NCBI RefSeq assembly: GCF_011045125.1
Contig: NZ_JAAKZF010000028.1
Span: forward strand, 1 to 64,000
Length of the DNA: 64,000 bases
Direction: 5' to 3'
From: Allomesorhizobium camelthorni
Lineage (GTDB): Bacteria; Pseudomonadota; Alphaproteobacteria; Rhizobiales; Rhizobiaceae
The notes beneath the pieces are model-generated. The model had not been told where the DNA came from. It saw only the letters and a list, made by a program, of their open reading frames with translations, and did no database searches. A program made the translations under genes and the position numbers. This document shows, in pieces, positions 26,753-35,514 of the stretch (within the stretch, counting starts at the first letter, position 1; each line of letters begins with the position of its first letter).

Positions 26753-26948
26753 AAACAGGTAGGGACTCGAAAGCCCCTCGACGGCCCGTGTGTAGCTCAT
26801 GCCCGACACTTTGTCACGTGCTTGCGACATGGCTTTCAACAACCCTTCGCTAACCACGCCCTTTACCTGTTCTTCAAACCAATGCTGCTAGTCTTGCTCC
26901 CGGCTTGGAGGCGGCAATGACCGCTTTCGTTGGTTTGGGGACGGGAAA

Positions 26949-27950
26949 ATGGGCGAAGGCATCGTGGCTGCACCCGTTGGCGGACTTGCAGCGAAGAACC
27001 GCATCACCGCTGACGACGTGCTCCTGCTGCGCGGCCAGGTGTTCCGCGACGGTGTCGTCACATCCGAAGAGGCCGAATCACTGTTCGCGCTCGACGTTTC
27101 CGCGATCGAGAAATGCGCGGAATGGCCGGTCTTCTTCATCGAGGCGATCACCGACTATATCGTCCATCAGGAAAAGCCCTCCGGCTACGTCTCGGCCGCC
27201 AATGCCGAGTGGCTGATCGGCGTCGTCTCGCGCGACGGCGTGGTCGACACGCGGGCCGAACTCGAACTTCTGGTGACGGTGCTGGAAAAGGCGAAGTTCT
27301 CGCCGGACAAGCTCTCGGCCTACGCGCTGCAGCAGGTCATGCATGCGGTCGTGGACGGCAAGGGGGCATTGACCAAGGGCGGCGAGCTTGCGCCCGGTCG
27401 CATCACCAGGGGCGAAGTCGATCTGCTGCGCCGGATCCTTTACGCCTTCGGCGGCGACGGCAACATCGCCATAACCCGCGCCGAGGCCGAGGTGCTGCTG
27501 ACGATCAACGAGCGCGCCGCCGGCGCCCAGAACGATCCGTCGTGGAACGACCTTTTCGTCAAGGCGATGGCCAATTTCGTCATGTGCGGATCGGGCTACG
27601 AGGCGCCGACGCGCGAGAAGGCACTGCACCAGGATGCCTTCGTTGACGCGCCTGAAGCTGGCATCGGAAGCTTTTTCGCACGCATGGCCGCTGGCAGCGT
27701 CGCCGGCATACTCGACGCCTACAGCCCGTCGGCGAGCATCGACACCGATTGGGAAGCCCACAATCTTTCGCGCGAGGCGCAGGCCCGCCGCGCCGAAGCC
27801 ATAGACGCCTGCGAAGCCAGGTGGCTGGTCGAGCGGATCGGCGGCAAGCCGGCGCTGCACGAAAACGAGCGCGCACTGCTGAAGTTCATCAAGCAGGTGT
27901 CGCCGTCCATCCACCCCGACCTGCTGCCGCTGATCGACAGGGTGGCCTGA
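26949..27950 (+). CDS. conserved protein of unknown function with internal repeats (333 aa)
   Basis: I recognise the pattern from alphaproteobacterial genomes but know of no function. The soluble protein has at least three related segments of the form xDGxVxxxEAExLxxL: at about residues 25-50 (FRDGVVTSEEAESLFAL), 85-105 (SRDGVVDTRAELELLVTV) and 165-185 (NIAITRAEAEVLLTIN). Two of them are followed by W..(F/L)F(I/V)(E/K)A(I/M)..(Y/F)(I/V). No signal peptide or membrane helix is seen. It stands between the riboswitch region and a convergent XRE regulator. Confidence 0.7.
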   Translation: MGEGIVAAPVGGLAAKNRITADDVLLLRGQVFRDGVVTSEEAESLFALDVSAIEKCAEWPVFFIEAITDYIVHQEKPSGYVSAANAEWLIGVVSRDGVVDTRAELELLVTVLEKAKFSPDKLSAYALQQVMHAVVDGKGALTKGGELAPGRITRGEVDLLRRILYAFGGDGNIAITRAEAEVLLTINERAAGAQNDPSWNDLFVKAMANFVMCGSGYEAPTREKALHQDAFVDAPEAGIGSFFARMAAGSVAGILDAYSPSASIDTDWEAHNLSREAQARRAEAIDACEARWLVERIGGKPALHENERALLKFIKQVSPSIHPDLLPLIDRVA

Positions 27951-27961
27951 AGCAGATCCGG

Positions 27962-28348
27962 TTAGCGAGTTGCGCCCAGCCGTTCCACGTCGTTCTGCAA
28001 ACGGTTGATCAACTGGCCGGTTTCGGCGTGCAGCAGCACCAGGCGGGCGAGTTGAGCGTTGACGAGATCGGCTCTTTGAGAAGCATCTCTCTCTTCCGAG
28101 GGCGCGATACCGACGCCGTGGAGTATCCATGAAAGGCTGACGCCGAGCAGGCCGGACAGTTTTGTCAGCCGGTGCGAACCGGGCTGCGAGCGGTCGCTTT
28201 CCCATGCCTGGACTGTCGCCGTCTTCACCCCAAGCCGCAGGGCAAGCTCCTTAAGGCTGAGTCCGCTTCCCTCGCGGGCTCGCGACAGACGGCCGCCGAT
28301 CGTGTCGAGATCCGGCGTTTCTTCGTAAATGTTCGTGGTGTCGGACAC
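27962..28348 (-). CDS. XRE family transcriptional regulator
   Basis: DNA-binding regulator of 128 aa. The cro/C1-type helix-turn-helix is at about residues 15-70 (LSRAREGSGLSLKELALRLGVKTATVQAWESDRSQP…ILHGVG), followed by a short helical tail that may dimerise. The start is GTG 28348, 7 nt after a perfect AGGAGGT; a longer frame from 28411 lacks such a signal. Target and signal are unknown. Confidence 0.85.
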   Translation of the reverse strand: MSDTTNIYEETPDLDTIGGRLSRAREGSGLSLKELALRLGVKTATVQAWESDRSQPGSHRLTKLSGLLGVSLSWILHGVGIAPSEERDASQRADLVNAQLARLVLLHAETGQLINRLQNDVERLGATR

Positions 28349-28665
28349 CCGATATACCTCCTGTGGTGGCTGAAATCGCCGCGCCCGCAATGAGCGTGGA
28401 TCGGACGACAATAATGGCGGACAGGAGTTGGGAGTACAACCCTCTCGAAGGAATTATCGAGCAAACGCTTGTATTTAAGTGGGAATTCTTTGACTGGAGA
28501 CCAGCTAAGGTTTGTTGAGATTCAGGTCAGGCCGAGCCGGAATCGAAGATAGGCGTGCCGCGACCAAAATGGTGGATTTCGAGAACCGGAGCGGAGCGCA
28601 CTTTCGGATACGTGAGCACTGGCAGCGCAGAAAGCCGCCATTGCAGGCCGGCATCACCTGAATCT
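28349..28665. other. intergenic region between XRE regulator and oxidoreductase
   Basis: About 317 bases. It contains the XRE promoter and the 3' flank of the molybdenum enzyme gene. An AT-richer patch lies at about 28440-28515. I see no gene, terminator hairpin or repeat I can defend. Confidence 0.4.
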
Positions 28666-29460
28666 TCAAATTCCGCCATACCAGTCGTAACCATTATCCT
28701 CCCAATAACCGCCCTTGCCGCCGCCGATTGCGCTGAAAGTGTCGACCAGCTCGATCCGGTGCAGATATTTGGGCATTTTGTAGCCGAGTTGCCGCTCGAC
28801 CCGGACCCGCAGCGGCGCGCCGTTCTCGACCGGCAGCGGCTTGCCGTTGAGGCCGTAGGCAAGGATGGTCTGCGGATGGCGCGCGTCGATCAAATCGACC
28901 GAGCCGTAATACTTGATGTCGCCCGCCAGGCCCTGCTCGATCGGATCCATGCAATGGAAGACGGCATAGCGCGCCTGCGGCTTCACCTTCGCCTCGTCGA
29001 GCACCAGTGACAGCGGCACCCCCGTCCATTTGGCGATGCAGCTCCAGCCCTCGACGCAGTCGTGCCGGGTGATCTGCGTCCGTGATGGCATTGCGAGCAG
29101 TTGCGCGCGCGACAGCGACAGCGGCTTTTCCACGAGGCCCGTGACCTCCAGCCGCCAGTCGGCGAAATCGTTGCGCAAAAGCCCCTTGTAGAATTCGTCG
29201 TCCGGCGCGGTCACGCCGTTGGGTCGCTGCGGCTGGCGGATGTCGGCCTCGGTGAATTCCTGCGCCAGCGCATCGCGGCCGGTTATCAGCCGTTGCACGC
29301 GGTAGGTGAGCCCGTTGGTGCCTTCCATGAAATCGCGCACCGCGCTGTCGCGGGCGAGCCCGTCGAAGACGTCGCAGCCGGACAGCGCCAGGCCGGACGC
29401 CCCGATGCCGGCGGCGGTCAGGAATTTACGGCGGCTTATCTGGAATTTCTGCATGGTCAC
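28666..29460 (-). CDS. Tat-exported molybdopterin-dependent oxidoreductase (sulfite oxidase fold)
   Basis: Periplasmic molybdenum enzyme of the sulfite oxidase/MsrP superfamily, 264 aa. The N-terminus has a twin-arginine signal (SRRKFLTAAGIG) ending in LSGC, a possible lipobox. The molybdenum-ligand cysteine is expected in HDCVEGWSC near residue 137. The C-terminal part has HPQTILAYGLNG and RQLGYKMPKYL as in this family. It overlaps the upstream cytochrome b gene by 4 nt, so the two form an electron-transfer pair. It is shorter than typical MsrP and the substrate is unknown. Confidence 0.85.
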   Translation of the reverse strand: MTMQKFQISRRKFLTAAGIGASGLALSGCDVFDGLARDSAVRDFMEGTNGLTYRVQRLITGRDALAQEFTEADIRQPQRPNGVTAPDDEFYKGLLRNDFADWRLEVTGLVEKPLSLSRAQLLAMPSRTQITRHDCVEGWSCIAKWTGVPLSLVLDEAKVKPQARYAVFHCMDPIEQGLAGDIKYYGSVDLIDARHPQTILAYGLNGKPLPVENGAPLRVRVERQLGYKMPKYLHRIELVDTFSAIGGGKGGYWEDNGYDWYGGI

Positions 29461-30335
29461 GCGCTCCTTCCGGAATTGGTTTCGCCATCAATAGGCGGGT
29501 CGGTGCGGTACCAGCCGGTGACGATCGAGCGCAGTTCGTTGATCGGCCCGGCGGCAAGGATCATCAGCATGTGGATGATGAAGAAGCCGACCAGGAGCAG
29601 CATTGCGGCGAAGTGGATTGTGCGCGCCGTCTGGCGCCCGCCCAGCGCATCAGCCAGGAACGGGATCGCGGCGTTCATCGTCGGCGACATCGCCAGCCCG
29701 GTCAGGATCATCAGCGGCAGCAGGATGAAGAGCACGCCGCCATAGGCGAGCTTCTGCGGCGTGTTGTATTCGCGCGCATGGTGAAAGCGCAGCCGCACAT
29801 GGCTGGCTATGTCGCCCGGCAGCCGCCTCAAATCTTGGAGCTGCGGAGCTAGGTCGCGGCGCAGATGGCCATTAGCGAGGCTGGCCGCAAGCCACACGAG
29901 CAGCGTGACGACGAGGATCCAGGCGAAGAAGAAATGCACCACGCGCCCGGTCGCCAGATCCTGGTAGGACGGGATCGTCGCCCAGGCCGGAAAGCCACGC
30001 CCGACCGGCGTGTCTCCAACCCAGGAGAGCCCGAGCACGCCGCTCGTGTCGAAGCGCTGGCCGAACACTCGCGTATAGCCGACCGGACCTTCCGGCGTGT
30101 TTTCCGCCCTGATCGCGAGGATTTCATTGTCGAAGCCGAACCCGGACTGGTCGCCGATATAAAGCGTCGGGTGCGCGTTGAAGATCTGCAAGCCGCTGAG
30201 CAGCAGGAAAAACAGCGAGATTGCCCAGACCCAGTGGGTGAGGCGGGTCCAGGCCGATTGCCGGTAGACCAGCGTCCCGGCCTCGGCGGACGCGGAAGCT
30301 GCGTCGGCCATTTCGCGGATATGCGGGTTGTCCAT
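29457..30335 (-). CDS. cytochrome b/b561-type membrane protein
   Basis: Di-haem-type membrane cytochrome of 292 aa with four or five hydrophobic helices. The first (WTRLTHWVWAISLFFLLLSGLQI), a helix starting RVVHFFFAWILVV, one from LAYGGVLFILLPLMILTGL and one from IHFAAMLLLVGFFIIHMLMI carry histidines placed for haem ligation. It should feed quinol electrons to the periplasmic molybdenum enzyme encoded downstream and overlapping by 4 nt. ATG 30335 follows GGAGGA. Confidence 0.85.
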   Translation of the reverse strand: MDNPHIREMADAASASAEAGTLVYRQSAWTRLTHWVWAISLFFLLLSGLQIFNAHPTLYIGDQSGFGFDNEILAIRAENTPEGPVGYTRVFGQRFDTSGVLGLSWVGDTPVGRGFPAWATIPSYQDLATGRVVHFFFAWILVVTLLVWLAASLANGHLRRDLAPQLQDLRRLPGDIASHVRLRFHHAREYNTPQKLAYGGVLFILLPLMILTGLAMSPTMNAAIPFLADALGGRQTARTIHFAAMLLLVGFFIIHMLMILAAGPINELRSIVTGWYRTDPPIDGETNSGRSA

Positions 30336-30449
30336 GCGCGGTTCCTCCCTGCGGCTCGGCGGCCGCAACGTTTATGAGACTGCCGCTAAGATACGCTTCG
30401 CCCTAATGGCGTGTTTCAGGCCAGGAGTGAAATTTTCGCGAGCCCGCCG

Positions 30450-31286
30450 TTACGCGCCAAGCTTCGCCGCATGCCACCTGAGGTGATCTTCCATGAAGGT
30501 CGAGATGAAGAAATAGGAATGGTCGTAGCCTTCCTGCATGCGCAGCGTCAGCGGAATGCCGGCCTTTGCGCAAGCCGCTTCGAACAGCCACGGCCGCAGC
30601 CCGTCGTCGAGAAAGCCGTCCGCCGTGCCCTGGTCGACCAGAAACTCCGGAAAGCGATAGCCGTCCTCGACCAGCGCACAGGCGTCGTATGCCCGCCACG
30701 CGGCCTCGTCCGGTCCGAGATATTTTTCGAGCGCCGGCTTCGACCATCCGGCGGTCATCGGATTGACGATCGGCGCGAAGGCCGAGCAGCTTTTGAAATG
30801 GCCCGGATTTCTCAGCGCCATCGTCAGCGCGCCGTGCCCGCCCATGGAGTGGCCGAAGATCGCCTGCCTATCCATGTCGACCGGGAAGTTTTCGCCGATG
30901 AGCGTCGGAAGCTCCTCCATGACATAGGAATACATGCGGTAGTTCTTCGCAAAGGGCGCCTGCGTCGCGTCGACATAGAAGCCTGCGCCGCAGCCGAACT
31001 GCCAGTTGTCCTTCTCGTCGGGCACCTCGGCGCCGCGCGGGCTGGTGTCGGGGCAGACGACGATCAGCCCGAGTTCGGCGGCCATGCGCCGGTATTCGCC
31101 CTTGTCCATGACGTTCTGGTGCGTGCAGGTCAGGCCGGACAGGTACCAGACGACCGGGCAGTGCTGTTCCACCGCCTGAGGCGGCGCGAATACCGCGAAA
31201 TTCATGTCGCAGGCGCAGGCCTCCGACGCATGCGAATAGACGCCCTGGATGCCGCCATGGGATTTTGAGAGAGAGATTGGTTTCAA
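30450..31286 (-). CDS. fghA: S-formylglutathione hydrolase
   Basis: Hydrolyses S-formylglutathione to formate and glutathione, the second step of glutathione-dependent formaldehyde oxidation. The 278-aa esterase has the nucleophile motif GHSMGGHGAL, DTSPRGAEVPDE and the C-terminal DHSYFF histidine. The only start fitting the conserved KPISLSKSHGG is TTG 31286, which overlaps the toxin gene stop (TTGA). The first-step enzyme, S-(hydroxymethyl)glutathione dehydrogenase, is encoded 3 kb away on the same strand (34260-35387). Confidence 0.92.
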   Translation of the reverse strand: MKPISLSKSHGGIQGVYSHASEACACDMNFAVFAPPQAVEQHCPVVWYLSGLTCTHQNVMDKGEYRRMAAELGLIVVCPDTSPRGAEVPDEKDNWQFGCGAGFYVDATQAPFAKNYRMYSYVMEELPTLIGENFPVDMDRQAIFGHSMGGHGALTMALRNPGHFKSCSAFAPIVNPMTAGWSKPALEKYLGPDEAAWRAYDACALVEDGYRFPEFLVDQGTADGFLDDGLRPWLFEAACAKAGIPLTLRMQEGYDHSYFFISTFMEDHLRWHAAKLGA

Positions 31287-31687
31287 GGTTCAGGCCCGAT
31301 CAGTTGCGTTTCGATGTTGAGGCTTCGCGCCAGCGAGGCCAGGCGTTTGTCAGCCGTCGCCAACGGCTCGCGCCGTTCAAGCGCCAGCGCAAGGTAGAGG
31401 CAGTCGTAGATGGCGTGACTGTTTGCGAGCGCGATCTCCGTTCCGACGCCCAAGAGATGTCCGTCATCGGCAAATTCAAAGATTGCGTCCTGGATACTCT
31501 GGATGCCGTCGCGAAATTGGTCATGTGTGATCAGTCCTACGCGCACATATTTCAACAGAGCATGGGTGGTTTCGATCCTTATCAGAGCGGGCGCTCGCAA
31601 GTCCGACCGGGCTAAAATCGCTTTGGCCGAGGCAGTCAAGGGCGTCTGTACGCACCAGTACGTAGCGACGTTTGCATCAATGATCAT
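31283..31687 (-). CDS. PIN-domain toxin, VapC/FitB-like
   Basis: PIN-domain RNases of type II toxin-antitoxin pairs cleave tRNA, rRNA or mRNA. The 134-aa product starts MIIDANVATYW (first catalytic Asp). It has acidic residues in the middle (IRIETTHALLKY) and ends with AIYDCLYLALALERREPLATADKRL, the last two Asp positions of the PIN site. ATG 31687 overlaps the antitoxin stop by 11 nt. Its own stop overlaps the fghA start, so translation may run from antitoxin to toxin to fghA. Confidence 0.85.
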   Translation of the reverse strand: MIIDANVATYWCVQTPLTASAKAILARSDLRAPALIRIETTHALLKYVRVGLITHDQFRDGIQSIQDAIFEFADDGHLLGVGTEIALANSHAIYDCLYLALALERREPLATADKRLASLARSLNIETQLIGPEP

Positions 31688-31949
31688 TATCGAGGCCCGG
31701 TACATAGGGCCTTGCATCCCGTTCGGCGCGCGCCTCCTCCATGATGCGAAGCGCGGTTTCCAGATCCACCGGTTGGGATCGAGAGCGTATTTCGTCCATG
31801 CGGCGAATAATCTCTTCTCGCGACGGTTTGGCTTTTTCGGCTAAGGCCTCGCGGGCAAGCTGCTCTGCCGATTTACCCTCGCTCCGGGCCTGTTGCTTAA
31901 ATCGCTCGAGTACATCGTCCGGAATGTTTCTGATCACCATACTGCCCAT
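31677..31949 (-). CDS. ribbon-helix-helix antitoxin, FitA-like
   Basis: Antitoxin partner of the PIN toxin. The 90-aa protein begins with a short beta strand and two helices (MVIRNIPDDVLERFKQQARSEGKSAEQLAREAL), typical of FitA-like ribbon-helix-helix proteins that bind DNA as dimers. The C-terminal half is acidic/basic and should wrap the toxin. ATG 31949 lies behind AGGGAGAG; a GTG one codon earlier is possible. An inverted repeat just upstream is the likely autoregulatory site. Confidence 0.85.
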   Translation of the reverse strand: MGSMVIRNIPDDVLERFKQQARSEGKSAEQLAREALAEKAKPSREEIIRRMDEIRSRSQPVDLETALRIMEEARAERDARPYVPGLDNDH

Positions 31950-31963
31950 CACAAATCTCTCCC

Positions 31964-31982
31964 TGATATCGTAATGATATCA
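31964..31982. promoter_or_regulatory. inverted-repeat operator upstream of the FitAB-like pair
   Basis: TGATATC (31964-31970) and GATATCA (31976-31982) are exact inverted arms around a 5-base spacer, placed immediately before the antitoxin ribosome binding site. FitA-type antitoxins are known to repress their own promoter through such sites. Confidence 0.6.
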
Positions 31983-32003
31983 TTTGTGCGCCGGCTCCTC
32001 AAC

Positions 32004-32588
32004 TCAATCAACCTCAATTCCCAGTTCCGCGAGCGGCAGAACGGGCACCACCACGGCGCGTTTCTCGATTTCCGCATCGATGTCTGCGATCGGCGGGTTC
32101 TCCGTTTCTATCCACTGGATCATCTCGGAAAACTCGGCTCGCGGCATGGTGCGCGAGAATGTCAGCATGCCGCCTTTCTCGATCACGGTGTGGCCGTTGA
32201 CCACGATGCTCTCGGCCACCACGGTCCAGCTTGGTCCAAACGTCTTGACCATGATGTACATGGTCTTCGCCTTCACCGGCCCGACGCCGCCCGCCAGGCA
32301 GGCTTCGTAGAACATGAGATGCGTCGCGGCCGAAGGACGGGTCCGCACCTCGCAATAATAGTCGTGCAGCACTGAGGCGCGGCGATAGTCGCCGATGAAG
32401 GGCGATCCGAAAGTCGACCAGAAGATCTGCGGTATCGACGCGCCGTTGACGATCGCTTTCTTCTTTGCGGTCCAGACGAGCCCGCCGGAATCCTCGAACC
32501 CGAAGTCCTGATCCAGTTTCACGTCGCGGTCGGCGCCCGGCTGTGTGAGCCAGGAAACGGAAACGGTTCCGATGAAATGCACTGGCAT
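32004..32588 (-). CDS. DUF1353 domain-containing protein
   Basis: The 194-aa product matches the DUF1353 pattern: a beta strand start, VNGASIPQIFWSTFGSPFIGDYRRASVLHDYYCEVRTRP at residues about 48-86, and a helical C-terminus (FYEACLAGGVGPVKAKTMYIMVKTFGP). The HDYYC motif may bind metal. DUF1353 proteins are common in phages and also on chromosomes, and have no known activity. The start has a strong AGGAGGA site. Confidence 0.85.
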   Translation of the reverse strand: MPVHFIGTVSVSWLTQPGADRDVKLDQDFGFEDSGGLVWTAKKKAIVNGASIPQIFWSTFGSPFIGDYRRASVLHDYYCEVRTRPSAATHLMFYEACLAGGVGPVKAKTMYIMVKTFGPSWTVVAESIVVNGHTVIEKGGMLTFSRTMPRAEFSEMIQWIETENPPIADIDAEIEKRAVVVPVLPLAELGIEVD

Positions 32589-32692
32589 GAAACGGTCCTC
32601 CTCATCGCTTAAGTTGCAAGCGCAGACCTTAATCCGGATCGCGGTCGGCGTGGAGAATTCTTTGCAACCTGGGCGATGCGCCAGTGTGGGCG

Positions 32693-33157
32693 CTATTCCG
32701 TCGCCTTGATCGCCTTGCGCGCCATCTGGTCCAGCGCGCCCAGAAAGCGCGAGCGGTCGGCGGGCGTGAAGCCGGCATTGTAGCCCTTGCTCTCGCCGGT
32801 CTCGCGCAGATGCTGCTTCAGGTCGCGCATAGCCACAGCCATGCCGATCGTCTCGGGCGTGAACGGCTTTCCGGTCGGGCCGAGCACATACGCCCCCAGC
32901 GCCACCGCGCGCGCCGCCAGCGGAATGTCGGCCGTGATGACGATGTCGTTGGCTTTCGCATTCTCGACGATCCAGTCGTCGGCGGCGTCTGCGGCGGTCT
33001 TCGGCACCACGACATGCCTGATCATCGGGTCGCGCGACGGCCTCAGGCCCCCATTCGACACGAAGGTAACGACCAGCCCGAGCCGCTCGGCGACCTTCTC
33101 CACCTCCGCCTTCACCGGGCAGGCATCGGCGTCGACATAGATGATCGGCTGTTCCAT
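32693..33157 (-). CDS. YaiI/YqxD family protein (DUF188)
   Basis: The 154-aa protein begins IIYVDADACPVKAEVEKVAERL, has VVPKTAADAADDWIVENA, DIVITADIPLA and the C-terminal GYNAGFTPADRSRFLGALDQM, the full family signature. The fold is PIN-like with conserved aspartates, so nuclease activity has been suspected, but function is unknown. It ends 105 nt before the DUF1353 gene start and begins 5 nt after the methyltransferase-like gene stop. Confidence 0.9.
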   Translation of the reverse strand: MEQPIIYVDADACPVKAEVEKVAERLGLVVTFVSNGGLRPSRDPMIRHVVVPKTAADAADDWIVENAKANDIVITADIPLAARAVALGAYVLGPTGKPFTPETIGMAVAMRDLKQHLRETGESKGYNAGFTPADRSRFLGALDQMARKAIKATE

Positions 33158-33162
33158 CGGCA

Positions 33163-34191
33163 CTATGGCTGAAGGTTCCTGGCCAGCGCCGCGCCCGCGC
33201 CGAGCGCGCGCAGCTTTCCTGTGGCGACAGCGCGCGACAGCGGCGCCATCCCGCAATTGGTGCAGGGCTGGATGCGCTCGGCGTCGGCATATCCCAGCGC
33301 CTCGGCGATGGTCGCGGCCACCTGTTCGGGCGTCTCGACCAAGTTCGACGCCACGTCGATAACGCCGACCAGCAGTTCCTTGTCCGGCAGCAGCGAAATC
33401 AGCGAGATCGGCACGCGCGAGTTGGCGCATTCCAGCGAGACCTGGCGGATCGAAGATGCGTTGATGGCGGGAAAAATCGCCTCATATTGCCGCCATTCCG
33501 ACCCCAGCGTCTCCTTCCATTTCAGATTGGCCTCGATGCCGTAGCCGTAGCAGATATGCACCGCCGTCGCGCAGCGCAGTCCCCGCGCGGCGCGCTCCAG
33601 CGCGGCGATGCCCCAATCGTTCACCTCGGCCATGAACACGTTGAAGGCCGGCTCGTCGAACTGGATCACGTCGACGCCCGCAGCCTCCAGCTCCAGCGCC
33701 TCCTCGTTCAGGATTTCCGCAAAAGCCATAGCCATGTCGGCCCGCCGGCCGTAATGAGCGTCGGCCAGCGTATCGCAGATGGTCATCGGGCCGGGCAGGG
33801 TGAATTTCAGGCGCTTCTTGGTGTGCTGGCGGCAGAATGCGGCCTGGTCGCCATGCACCGGGCCGCTGCGCCGCAGCTTGCCGGTCACCGTCGGCACATC
33901 CGCCTCATAGCGGTTGTTGCGGATGCCCATTTTGGTCATCAGCGTCCAGTCGATGCCTTCCACCGTCTCAAGGAAGCCGTGCACGAAATGCGTGCGGAAC
34001 TGCTCGCCGTCCGACACCGTCTCGATGCCGGCGTCCTCCTGCTCCTTGATCCAGATCAGCGCCGCGTCGCGCTTGCCGCTGTCCAGCGCTTCGCCCTCCA
34101 GCTTCCATTTCGGCCAGAGCTTTTCGGTCTCGGCCAGCCATCCCGGTTTCGGCAGACTGCCGGCTATCGTCGATGGGAAGAGCATGTGCAT
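33163..34191 (-). CDS. methionine synthase (MetE) C-terminal-like methyltransferase
   Basis: This is a stand-alone TIM barrel of 342 aa, corresponding to the catalytic C-terminal half of cobalamin-independent methionine synthase. Zinc ligands are visible as HICYG and the C-terminal CTNCGM, with an IQFDEPAF segment between. The N-terminal folate half of full MetE (about 750 aa in total) is absent. Such short enzymes usually use a simpler methyl donor or a corrinoid protein; the donor here is unknown. Confidence 0.85.
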   Translation of the reverse strand: MHMLFPSTIAGSLPKPGWLAETEKLWPKWKLEGEALDSGKRDAALIWIKEQEDAGIETVSDGEQFRTHFVHGFLETVEGIDWTLMTKMGIRNNRYEADVPTVTGKLRRSGPVHGDQAAFCRQHTKKRLKFTLPGPMTICDTLADAHYGRRADMAMAFAEILNEEALELEAAGVDVIQFDEPAFNVFMAEVNDWGIAALERAARGLRCATAVHICYGYGIEANLKWKETLGSEWRQYEAIFPAINASSIRQVSLECANSRVPISLISLLPDKELLVGVIDVASNLVETPEQVAATIAEALGYADAERIQPCTNCGMAPLSRAVATGKLRALGAGAALARNLQP

Positions 34192-34259
34192 ACCTCCTCG
34201 GTGGACGGCGTGTGGCAGTTGCTAACTAATCTGCCGGCGGAGTTGAGCTTACAGCGACC

Positions 34260-35387
34260 TTAATAGATGACCACGCTCCTGATGCTCTCGCCTTTGTGCA
34301 TCAGGTCGAAACCCTTGTTGATGTCGTCGAGCGGCATCGTGTGGGTGATCATCGGGTCGATCTGGATCTTTCCGTCCATGTACCAGTCGACGATCTTCGG
34401 CACGTCGGTGCGGCCGCGCGCGCCGCCGAAGGCGGTGCCCATCCAGGTTCGCCCGGTGACCAGCTGGAACGGCCTGGTCGCGATTTCCTGGCCGGCGCCG
34501 GCCACCCCGATGACCACGGACTTGCCCCAGCCGCGATGGCTCGCTTCCAGCGCCTGGCGCATCACCTTCACATTGCCGGTGCAGTCAAACGTGTAGTCGG
34601 CCCCGCCGATCTGGTCCGCGCCGCGCTTGGTCATGTTGACGAGGTAAGGCACGATGTCGCCGTCGATCTCCTTCGGATTGACGAAATGTGTCATGCCGAA
34701 GCGTTCGCCCCATGCCTTGCGGTCATTGTTGATGTCGACGCCGATGATCATGTCGGCCCCGGCGAGTTTCAGGCCCTGCAGGACGTTGAGCCCGATGCCG
34801 CCCAGCCCGAACACCACCGCCGTCGCGCCGATCTCGACCTTGGCCGTGTTGATCACCGCGCCGATGCCGGTGGTGACGCCGCAGCCGATGTAGCAGATCT
34901 TGTCGAAGGGCGCGTCGGGATTGACCTTGGCCAGCGCGATCTCTGGCAACACAGTGAAATTGGAGAAGGTCGAGCAGCCCATGTAGTGAAAGATCTTCTC
35001 GCCGCCGACCGAGAACCGGCTCGAGCCATCCGGCATCAGCCCTTGGCCCTGTGTCGCGCGAATAGCCGTGCAGAGGTTGGTTTTCCTGGACAGGCAGGAC
35101 GGGCACTGCCGGCATTCCGGCGTGTAGAGCGGGATGACGTGGTCGCCCTTCTTCAGCGAACTGACGCCGCGGCCGACATCGACCACCACGCCGGCGCCCT
35201 CATGGCCCAAAATCGCCGGAAAGATGCCTTCCGGGTCCGCGCCCGACAGCGTGAACTCATCGGTGTGGCAGATGCCGGTCGCCTTGATCTCGACCAGAAC
35301 CTCGCCCTCGCGCGGTCCCTCCAGGTCGACTTCCATGATTTCCAGCGGTTTTCCGGCCCCGACAGCCACGGCGGCGCGTGTTTTCAT
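34260..35387 (-). CDS. adhC: S-(hydroxymethyl)glutathione dehydrogenase / class III alcohol dehydrogenase
   Basis: NAD- and zinc-dependent enzyme that oxidises S-(hydroxymethyl)glutathione, formed from formaldehyde, to S-formylglutathione. The 375-aa sequence has catalytic zinc ligands in GICHTDEF and GHEGAGVV, the four structural cysteines in [16 protein letters not shown], and the [12 protein letters not shown] nucleotide motif. The product is the substrate of FghA encoded at 30450-31286. The two genes are separated here by the toxin-antitoxin pair, DUF1353, DUF188 and MetE-like genes. Confidence 0.95.
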   Translation of the reverse strand: MKTRAAVAVGAGKPLEIMEVDLEGPREGEVLVEIKATGICHTDEFTLSGADPEGIFPAILGHEGAGVVVDVGRGVSSLKKGDHVIPLYTPECRQCPSCLSRKTNLCTAIRATQGQGLMPDGSSRFSVGGEKIFHYMGCSTFSNFTVLPEIALAKVNPDAPFDKICYIGCGVTTGIGAVINTAKVEIGATAVVFGLGGIGLNVLQGLKLAGADMIIGVDINNDRKAWGERFGMTHFVNPKEIDGDIVPYLVNMTKRGADQIGGADYTFDCTGNVKVMRQALEASHRGWGKSVVIGVAGAGQEIATRPFQLVTGRTWMGTAFGGARGRTDVPKIVDWYMDGKIQIDPMITHTMPLDDINKGFDLMHKGESIRSVVIY

Positions 35388-35514
35388 CTTCTTGCTCCCA
35401 TACGGATTCGGTCGGCAAAGTTTCAGCTTTTCACCGCCCGATCAAGCACTCATGACGTGTAGAGCGCCGGCTTTCGGCATAGCCGGGACGCGGTTCCCGC
35501 GCTAAGCATCCGCC

